DNA of 64,000 nucleotides, from contig BAAHQB010000087.1 in the NCBI GenBank assembly GCA_054601695.1, forward strand, positions 124,001 to 188,000. Reading direction: 5' to 3'. Shown here in pieces: positions 26,047 to 64,000 of this stretch. Numbering within the stretch: the stretch's first letter is position 1; every line of letters starts with the position of its first letter. The notes below the pieces were generated by a model. The model ran no database searches, was not told the origin of the DNA, and saw nothing but the letters and a program-made list of their open reading frames with translations. Origin of the DNA: Amorphochlora amoebiformis (lineage: Eukaryota; Cercozoa; Chlorarachniophyceae). A program made the position numbers and the translations under genes.

Positions 26047-26953
26047 TTATACTCAAATTGCCCGCGGATTCAACGCAATACATACGGAATATTTCCCTAT
26101 TTCTACATCCCCCGTCCCCCTTCTTCCACTGCCCCTCTATCCTGAATCATAGGGGGAAGCCACCATTTTCTCTGTTGAAGTCCGCGTCGGCGAAATTCGA
26201 ACCGACAAATTTAAAAACTCGGATTTAACACTTCGCGTCACGTCACGTTACATTCCAAACAGGTGTGATGTATCACATTGTCACCGCCAAACTGAAGGGA
26301 AAATTTTATTTACTTTTCGCTCCAGGGTGTCTCACTATCCCAGGCAGCACAGCACTTAACCGTACCCCTCGACAGCCGGTCTATCGTCGCCGACTCGCCG
26401 CCCCTACGAATTGAGTAATTTGAGGGATACTCTTTTGGCTCTTTTTGAAATTTTACTGGAGCTTTCGTTAGAGGTCTAGATATGGGTCCTTGCTCATACC
26501 GACTGGTGCAATGGCGGTATTATGCTTACCGTTACCCTACGAAGGCCTGAGAGACATCTACAGATTGGCCAGGAACAGAAAGTGGTTTGGATTTCCGGTC
26601 CTAGATTGTCTTTCAAAGCCCCGGGTATAGTCCGTGGGAATGAAAATACCGCGAAACTTTCGCTCTTCAGCCCTTTTATATCTCGGTCAGATCACCAATG
26701 GCGTTGTCTAGGGTTCGGAACTAAAGCTAGTGTCACAATCAGACTTTAATTCCTTCTCATCTTGATTTTGTTTAATTTCCATCAACCCCAAACAGGTATC
26801 GTCGCTGAACCACGACGCAGGACGATACGTGGACCTCCATACCGCGTCTCACATCTCTCCCCCCCCCCCTCCCCCCCGTGTTACATTCGACCCGAACCAA
26901 AAGAAGGCACCTGACCCTCTCGGTCCAAATACGCGGCCTGGCTGTGAGTCAGC
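26047..26953. promoter_or_regulatory. Divergent intergenic region between eL14 and gene C
   Basis: About 900 bases of ordinary-complexity DNA without (AT)n arrays, between two divergent genes, so it should hold both promoters. It contains repeated CGTCACGTCACGTTAC near 26237 and a C-run near 26860-26877. An open frame at 26522-26749 has no protein-like features. No specific promoter element could be identified. Confidence 0.5.
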
Positions 26954-33990
<7,037 letters not shown>

Positions 33991-34115
33991 AATAAATGTG
34001 AAAATGCATCATATATATTATATATATATTTCCACGTGGTTCGATCAAAATGGGTGGAACCCTGGCCTGTTTTGGGCGAAATTGGGATATAATTGGTGTG
34101 TTTTCGGCGAATTAG

Positions 34116-43766
<9,651 letters not shown>

Positions 43767-43811
43767 CTAAGTACTGGATATCTAGATATGCACTTTGATA
43801 ACTTCATGTGA

Positions 43812-44147
<336 letters not shown>

Positions 44148-44212
44148 GTGAAGGATGACTCAACATTCCTTCAGATTGATTTCAAGCGTTGCTTTGACCG
44201 GAAGGTGTTAAC

Positions 44213-44254
<42 letters not shown>

Positions 44255-44296
44255 TATTTATTGATATATATGTATATATACATATATAAATATATA

Positions 44297-44354
<58 letters not shown>

Positions 44355-44498
44355 TACATATATATATACATATATATGATGTGTGTACTTCCCTCCAAAC
44401 CCCTCTGCGTATATAATGTTTACATAATATATATATATATATACACACACACATATATATATATTATATATATATATATGTATATATACAAATCTATA

Positions 44499-44543
<45 letters not shown>

Positions 44544-44601
44544 GTTTATATATATATATATATATACACACATATATATATATATATATAAACACATATA
44601 T

Positions 44602-44642
<41 letters not shown>

Positions 44643-44709
44643 CATTTGGACATATTGACGCGCCTCACTTTTCCATTAAATAGGATGTTAAGGAGGTATA
44701 TATATATAT

Positions 44710-44778
<69 letters not shown>

Positions 44779-44863
44779 TATACATATATATATATATATA
44801 TCCATATATATATATATATATATATATATGAATATATACATATAGATATATATAAAAATATAA

Positions 44864-44903
<40 letters not shown>

Positions 44904-44960
44904 ACTATGTATATATTCTTAACACAGCGGCGCAAGTTCACGAATAGTATAGCCATTTAA
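44148..44960 (+). CDS. Fragment F: three short exons, possibly the start of gene G
   Basis: Exons 44148-44204 ([19 protein letters not shown]), 44684-44695 (a 12-base exon, DVKE) and 44928-44960 ([10 protein letters not shown], then TAA) join in phase 0. No start codon was seen. The TAA at 44958 is in frame with the ATG of gene G at 44991, and the exon could continue through it to the donor at 45017. So this is either the end of a short gene, or the 5' part of gene G interrupted by one stop. The function is unrecognised; the sequence is polar and basic. Confidence 0.45.
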
Positions 44961-44990
44961 ATCACATCACTTGGACTACCCATTACAATT

Positions 44991-45590
44991 ATGAAAAACT
45001 TGCTTGTGATGAAGCGGGTATGTGCGAATGGTATATATTCTAAAATCTTCCCGAAGTTTGAGATGGTGACATGATGTGACGTCACAACTTATCACCTAAT
45101 TATCTCAAACCTTGCTCTTATCAGCGAGCCAGAGGTAACACAATTCATTGCTGTCTTCGTGATTTGCAGCATTCTAATCTCCAGTAATCTCCAACATACC
45201 AATGACTATTTCTACACTGAAACTAGTGCATATGTACTCATAAAGCGTCTCCTTGATACATTTATGAGCAAAAATATGTATAGTTCTTTTTTGCCCAATT
45301 ACATATGGACATATAATACCTGCAACAATATACCCAGCCAACGAAACTACTTCAGTAGGGGCAGGAATACCTATGTATGTATATTCTTGTAAATAAGACT
45401 GATAGGTTGCAAACGTATTTACATATATACCAATAACTTTTATATGTATATATATATATATATTGAATATATATATATATATATATATAAATATATATAT
45501 ATACATAATATATATATATATATGTATCTAAATATATATATATATATAAAAATATACATATATATATACATATATATATATATACATATA

Positions 45591-45637
<47 letters not shown>

Positions 45638-46045
45638 AGGAGCTAGAGAAGCTCGAATTCGTGATAAAGTCTGAACAAGACGGCCATAGTCGTGTCTACT
45701 CTGGGTATATATATAAATATATATATATATGTATATATATATATATGTTTATGTGTGTATATATATGTATGCTGTATTTAAAATAATATAACATATTCAT
45801 AATTATAAGTTTGTACAAAATATATATGTAAAAATATGTCTGTACACAAATTATACTAACTTATATATATATATATATATATATATACAATATAGTATAT
45901 ATATACACACATACATTTTGATTTGTGCGAATATGCATATGCACACATACATTCACATAAAATACCACAATCTATATTATTATTTACTCGTACACGTGCA
46001 AATATATTATGTTCATAATTAATATATTTATATATATATATATAA

Positions 46046-46098
<53 letters not shown>

Positions 46099-46570
46099 CA
46101 GATGGCATCTATTCATGCGTCTATGTTGGCACGCAATCAAAGCCTTAAGGCAAACAGAAACCTTAACCCTAACCCTAACCCTAATCCTAACCCTAACCCT
46201 AACCCTAACCCCAACCCTAACCCTAACCCCAACCCTCGCTGATCCGAACCCAAACCCTAATTCAACCCTAACTAACCTTAACCCTACCCCTAATTCACCT
46301 TAACCCTAACGTTAACCCTAATCCTTACCATAACCACAACCAAACCCTAACTTAACCCTAACCCTAACCCTAACCCTAACCCTAACCCGAAGCTGAACTC
46401 ACAAACTATCGTGCCCTAATCTAACCTGACCTAACCTAATTCTCTAACCCTATGGCTAGTGTTACAGACCCTAACCCTAGCTCTAGCCCTAACCCTAACA
46501 TTAACCCTAACCCTTAGGTCACGGGGAGTAGCGGTTGTAGAGCTGGTAACGGGGATGTTTGCTGGTACAC

Positions 46571-46609
<39 letters not shown>

Positions 46610-46611
46610 CA

Positions 46612-46695
<84 letters not shown>

Positions 46696-46766
46696 TTATG
46701 TTAACACACACATATGTATATGTATGACATATAAACATACATATAAATATTACATGGAAAAATATA

Positions 46767-46802
<36 letters not shown>

Positions 46803-46817
46803 TATATACATATATAC

Positions 46818-46899
<82 letters not shown>

Positions 46900-47363
46900 C
46901 ATATAGGCCTCCGAAGGGTCCGGTATTACTCCAACCGAAAGGCGATGAAAAAGTGGGTTAATCAAGCCCTCTCAGTAATCCTAACCCTAACCCTAACCCT
47001 AACCCTAACCCTAACCCTAACCCTAACCCTAACCGAGTCAATGCTCCTCGGACTAAGACATGCTGAATAATCCGAACCTAACCCTAACCTCCATCACCCA
47101 AACAATGTCTGATAATACAACCTTCGGCTTCTAAACGTAACCTCAACCCCAAACACGTGCCATGTATCACACCAATACCCGAAAAGATATTCTGAGATTA
47201 CTCTGGACACGTATCCGAGTCCGTTTCGTCGGGCTGCGGAATGCTGATAATAAACAATCTTGATCCTAAGATTGTAACCCTATATGATATGTTTTTCGGG
47301 CGTATTTTTTCGAAAAATTGGAATATTACGGAATATGTGCTTGTGCGTATTATATGTATAATA

Positions 47364-47394
<31 letters not shown>

Positions 47395-47493
47395 ATATTG
47401 GTAATGTGATATAATATAATATATATACATATGATACAGCTCGGACTCACGGATTCTGATGCCAAAAACCATCTCTACAGCTTGATTAACACT

Positions 47494-47546
<53 letters not shown>

Positions 47547-47617
47547 GTTCGTGTAGAATATTATAAAAAGGGAATGCCAAAAACCATCTCTATAGCTTGA
47601 TTAACACTGGGGTATAG

Positions 47618-47651
<34 letters not shown>

Positions 47652-47678
47652 CATTATATGTGTATATACACAAATGTG

Positions 47679-47712
<34 letters not shown>

Positions 47713-47776
47713 CATTATATATATATATGTATAAATACATAAATATAATATGATATATATATATATATATTATATA

Positions 47777-47846
<70 letters not shown>

Positions 47847-48039
47847 TTGTGTGTATATTTTGGTAGAATATTATACTATATGAATGCCAAAAACCATCTC
47901 TACAGCTTGATATATAATATATATATATATATATATGTATATGGAATATTATATTATATGAATGACAAAACCTATCTACAAGAACACTGATACACACACA
48001 CACATATATATATGTATATATATATATATACGCACACAA

Positions 48040-48095
<56 letters not shown>

Positions 48096-48162
48096 CACGG
48101 GGTATATATACTTACACTTTATGTAATATATATACATGCATAAATGTGTGCAAATAATCATA

Positions 48163-48206
<44 letters not shown>

Positions 48207-48353
48207 AAAAAAATATATATATATATATATATATATAATGTATACATATATATATATATATATATAATTCAGGTACGATCGCTAGCGAAGATGATTAAAA
48301 ATATGCTACACGGTATTGTATAATAAATACATCTATATATATACAATATATAG

Positions 48354-48386
<33 letters not shown>

Positions 48387-48622
48387 ATATATACATATAT
48401 ACATGTATATATATATATATGTATATATAATGTATATATATATATGTATATATTATATAATATATGTTTATATATATTTATGTATATACATATGTAATAT
48501 TGACATACACATATTTATATGTATATACTACATATGTAGATATAAAAAAGGTTAGATTTATTATACATATATATATATATATATATATATTAATATATAT
48601 ATATATATAAAATACGTTATTT

Positions 48623-48697
<75 letters not shown>

Positions 48698-48879
48698 ATG
48701 TATATATATATATAATACATATATATATATATATATAAATATATATATGTATATATATATATATAGCTGCCAATGTATACCGGAACACAAAGCAAACCGG
48801 TATCCCTGAAGAAAGAATCTTCAAGGTATCTGAACTATATATGTATATATGTACATATATATACATACATATATATATT

Positions 48880-48910
<31 letters not shown>

Positions 48911-48965
48911 ATATATTATATATATATATATATATATATACATATTTATATAAAATATATATATA

Positions 48966-48998
<33 letters not shown>

Positions 48999-49252
48999 CT
49001 CAGCCTAAGGATGAGAGGAGATCACTCATAAGGAGAACATCAGGACCTGGTAATATATATATATATATATATAATATATATATATATATCTAATTAAATA
49101 TGTATATATATATGTGTGTGTGTACATTAATATCTTTACGTACGCCTATATGTGTGTCATATTCATACCTATAAATATTATATACTATCATGTATAAATA
49201 GAATACATATGTATACACACACACATATATATATATATATGTATGTATGTAC

Positions 49253-49291
<39 letters not shown>

Positions 49292-49354
49292 GATGTATAT
49301 GTATGTATGTATATGAATAATAAATACATTTAGAATACACATATACATGTACGA

Positions 49355-49388
<34 letters not shown>

Positions 49389-49437
49389 GAAAACCTGTAT
49401 CCATATACAAACATAAATACATATGTATATATGTATA

Positions 49438-49506
<69 letters not shown>

Positions 49507-50157
49507 GTATATATATATTTATATATACATATATATATATATATATGTTAATAATAGAATACATAATATATACAGTCTCGGCGGATCTACTTCTAGACGG
49601 AACAGCCGAAAAAGTCTACCAAACCGTAAGAAATTTGACATCTATCCTCTATACTAACCTGTTTTTCGGAGATACTACCCTCCTAACCTCTATCAATTAG
49701 CCAAAGATATGAACACATCCTAACCGCTATTAAAAAACGATATTATCATATCCTAATTCTAAAAGATATTAATGTCAGAACCTCTTAGCACCGAAATGTA
49801 TTTTACATCATGACCTCTAATACCCCAAAAAAAGATGTTAACATCCTCTAACACCTAATACCCAAGAGATATTAACATCCTAACCTCTAATAGCCAAAGT
49901 ATACTAACATCCTAACCACTAGTACCCAAAAGATACGAACATCCTAACCCTCTAAAACCCAGATATATTAACATCACTCTTAACATCCGAATTTCTAACC
50001 TCTAATACCCTCTGTCTCTTTCCTCTCTCTCTCCACTCTCTTCCTCTTTCTTCTTCTCCCCCTCCCTTCTCTCTTTATTTGTGCTCCCTTCTCTTTCTCT
50101 CCTTCTCTTTCTCTCCTTCTCTTTCATTTCTTTCTCACTCCCTATACCTCTCTCATA

Positions 50158-50210
<53 letters not shown>

Positions 50211-50535
50211 AAATATTCTCTCTATTGGTCTCGTTATCTCTCTCATTCTCTCTAACTCTCCACATTCTTGGTCGAAACCTGAAGTTGGTGTGTGTTTTCC
50301 TTGAAATTTGGATATTTATTGGATTTGTATACCTATACGTCTATATATAATATATATATATATATATATATGTGTGTGTATATATATTTGTATTCATATA
50401 TAAAAATGTGCAAATATATAATCATTATTACGTTTCCTTGTACATATTGGTGGCCAAATTTTCCAGTTGGTATTATTCCAAGTATTGCATATGTATTTTA
50501 TATGTGTATATATATTTATAGATATATAAAGACAC

Positions 50536-50581
<46 letters not shown>

Positions 50582-50771
50582 CCCATGTAACACACATATA
50601 TGTATATGTATCCATGTAATACTATATACGCATATACATCACACATGCACATATGTAATATTCTTTTATCTATTATATGTATATATATACATATTTATAT
50701 ATGCACTCATGCATATATTATATACAGGAAGAAGCCCTATCTCCCTCTTTCCGAGTTGGCTCTCCCACGGG
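44991..50771 (+). CDS. Gene G: unrecognised helical protein, maybe N-terminus of the LRR gene
   Basis: Exons 44991-45017 (ATG, donor CGG|GTATGT), 45640-45704, 46518-46564, 46907-46974, 47440-47496, 48273-48312, 48767-48825, 49004-49049, 49576-49625 and 50728-50771 keep phase and encode about 160 residues. The sequence is mostly helical and charged: [116 protein letters not shown]. No family was recognised. The last exon ends in phase 2 and the next certain exon (51685) starts in phase 0, so continuity with the LRR gene needs an unresolved exon around 51090. Two introns contain telomeric repeats. At 49625 the frame could instead read on to a TAG at 49698. Confidence 0.7.
45018..45639 (+). other. 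Gene G intron 1
   Basis: Unique sequence at 45018-45420, then (AT)n. Open frames of 77 (+) and 110 (-) codons overlap at 45159-45506; neither fits the phases of the flanking exons. 45044-45115 resembles the island at 24312-24372. Confidence 0.55.
46161..46517 (+). repeat. Telomeric CCCTAA array at a 3' splice site of gene G
   Basis: About 350 bases of CCCTAA with variants (CCCCAA, CCTTAA, CGCTGATCC) fill the end of the intron 45705-46517. The acceptor itself is the repeat variant CTAACCCTTAG. A possible exon start at 46100 (AATCAG|ATGGCATCTATTC) lies just before it, but has no donor and was not used. Confidence 0.88.
46975..47439 (+). repeat. Telomeric repeats directly after a gene G donor
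   Basis: The donor TCA|GTAATC of exon 46907-46974 runs straight into (CCCTAA)n from 46977 to about 47034. Then comes a block TCGGACTAAGACATGCTGAA near 47046, nearly the same as one near 30960, then more CCTAACC variants to about 47110, unique DNA, and TA repeats. Confidence 0.88.
47440..47992 (+). repeat. Four copies of a gene G exon end
   Basis: The end of exon 47440-47496 (ATGCCAAAAACCATCTCTAC...ACTGGG|GTA) recurs at 47574-47614 almost unchanged including the donor, at 47883-47911 shortened, and at 47962-47990 diverged (ATGACAAAACCTATCTACAA). Each copy follows GAATATTAT-type intron sequence that the original lacks, so later copies arose from copy 2. Confidence 0.88.
49740..50010 (+). repeat. 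Minisatellite of about 35-40 bp, AACATCCTAACCTCTAATACC
   Basis: Seven to eight imperfect units of AACATCCTAACC-TCTAATACCC-AAAAGATATT in the gene G intron 49626-50727. It is followed by CT-rich DNA at 50010-50160 and (AT)n. The unit contains CCTAACC but is not a telomere array. Confidence 0.8.
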
Positions 50772-50833
50772 GTACCCCAACCCTAACTCTAATTCATTAA
50801 TTCTAACAGAAAATGTGTTTTTTTCCTTATTTT

Positions 50834-50854
50834 CCCCCCCCCCCCCCCCCCCCC
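50834..50854 (+). repeat. 21-base poly-C run
   Basis: An uninterrupted run of C between TTTT and GGG in the intron after exon 50728-50771. The complementary strand is a G-run. Runs of this kind are prone to length error in sequencing. Confidence 0.9.
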
Positions 50855-51036
50855 GGGTTTCTTTCCCTCTCTTCCTTTTTCTCTCAGAAATAGAAAGAGA
50901 TTGGTACACGTAATGTCGCTCTCTCATCAGGTGCTTGAATATGATATTGTCTTCGCATATTCTCATGAATTTGTGTGACTTTTGGATATGTATGTAAGGG
51001 GATGGTATAAATGTAACATGTATAAATATGTGTGTG

Positions 51037-51083
<47 letters not shown>

Positions 51084-51124
51084 TACACTTGGAGACAGCG
51101 CTCCATCTTAACTGGTGCGACTGG

Positions 51125-51166
<42 letters not shown>

Positions 51167-51252
51167 TTCTACATACATACATACACACGTACACATACAT
51201 TTACACGTACATACAAATACACACGTATATATGTATTTCTATAGTATATATA

Positions 51253-51283
<31 letters not shown>

Positions 51284-51480
51284 GTATATGTATGTATATA
51301 CATATATATATGTATATATATATATATTATATATATATATATATATACACATATATACATATACATATATACACATATATATTTATATTTATACATATAG
51401 ATATATTATCTAAAGGGTTTCAACGTCGTTGCTATCCAACGAGTACATATATACACACAACATGTATATATGTGTGTATG

Positions 51481-51526
<46 letters not shown>

Positions 51527-51684
51527 CATATGTATATATGTATGTGTGTGTATATGTATACTCTTTGGATAGCAACATCTTGGAACCCTATGGATAACAC
51601 ATATCCATATGTATATATATATATATATATATATATTCATACACATATATATATATATATACATATAGATATATATTATCATAG

Positions 51685-63898
<12,214 letters not shown>

Positions 63899-63964
63899 GT
63901 AGAGCTCACAGATATTCCAGAGGTGGTTAAATGTTATATAAATATATATATATATATATATATG

Positions 63965-64000
<36 letters not shown>
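63899..64000 (+). other. Start of the next LRR-gene intron
   Basis: After the donor at 63899 comes a short readable stretch (GTAGAGCTCACAGATATTCC), then TA repeats to the window edge. In another phase the exon could run on to 63925. Confidence 0.5.

Noticed and set aside
26522-26749. 75-codon ORF in the eL14/gene C intergenic region
   Set aside because: No recognisable motif, no splice partners, and position in a divergent promoter region.
45159-45506. Overlapping open frames on both strands inside gene G intron 1
   Set aside because: Neither has phase-compatible splice sites with a neighbour, and the exons at 44991 and 45640 join directly in phase.
46100-46160. Possible exon after AATCAG with ATG and [17 protein letters not shown] in phase
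   Set aside because: No donor before the telomeric array, and exon 46518-46564 fits the same phase without it.

Overview
This window is nuclear DNA from a microbial eukaryote, probably a protist of unidentified lineage. The evidence is spliceosomal introns with GT...AG borders in almost every gene, a ribosomal protein eL14 gene, EF-hand and ribonuclease-inhibitor-type leucine-rich-repeat (LRR) proteins, and many TTAGGG/CCCTAA telomere-type repeats. All three standard stop codons appear to end genes, so I infer the standard code. No bacterial-type operon, tRNA, rRNA or CRISPR was seen.

Most of the sequence is (AT)n microsatellite, and it fills introns rather than only gene deserts. Typical genes here are chains of 12-150 nt exons joined across 0.1-2.4 kb introns. 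Most of those introns begin GTATAT... and end ...ATATAG. Gene models were built by hand from splice borders, exon phase and protein sense; where phases did not fit, the entry says so.

Layout: 1-1029 degenerate telomeric repeats; 1030-5992 (+) EF-hand gene A, 5' end missing; 5993-9654 intergenic, with a CTAG-rich block; 9655-13126 (-) small two-helix membrane protein H; 13125-14906 (+) fragmentary EF-hand gene B; 15260-25055 (+) polytopic membrane protein P; 25526-26046 (-) eL14; 26954-32918 (+) complete EF-hand gene C with an N-myristoylation-type start; 34116-39254 (+) unrecognised gene D; 40530-43766 (-) membrane-anchored gene E, 5' end missing; 44148-44960 (+) fragment F; 44991-50771 (+) gene G; 51685-63898 (+) LRR gene with a C2-like region, running off the window and possibly one gene with G.

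Three themes stand out. First, next to at least twelve exons there are decaying copies of one exon end, usually with its splice site, in direct or inverted orientation. Second, telomeric repeats sit inside at least six introns, twice forming the splice-site flank. Third, several introns or exon flanks hold complementary simple-sequence tracts (GATA/TATC, CT/GA, inverted telomere arrays) that could pair in the transcript. The housekeeping eL14 gene has none of these features. Three EF-hand genes in the left half suggest a calcium-signalling cluster, but no pathway can be reconstructed.
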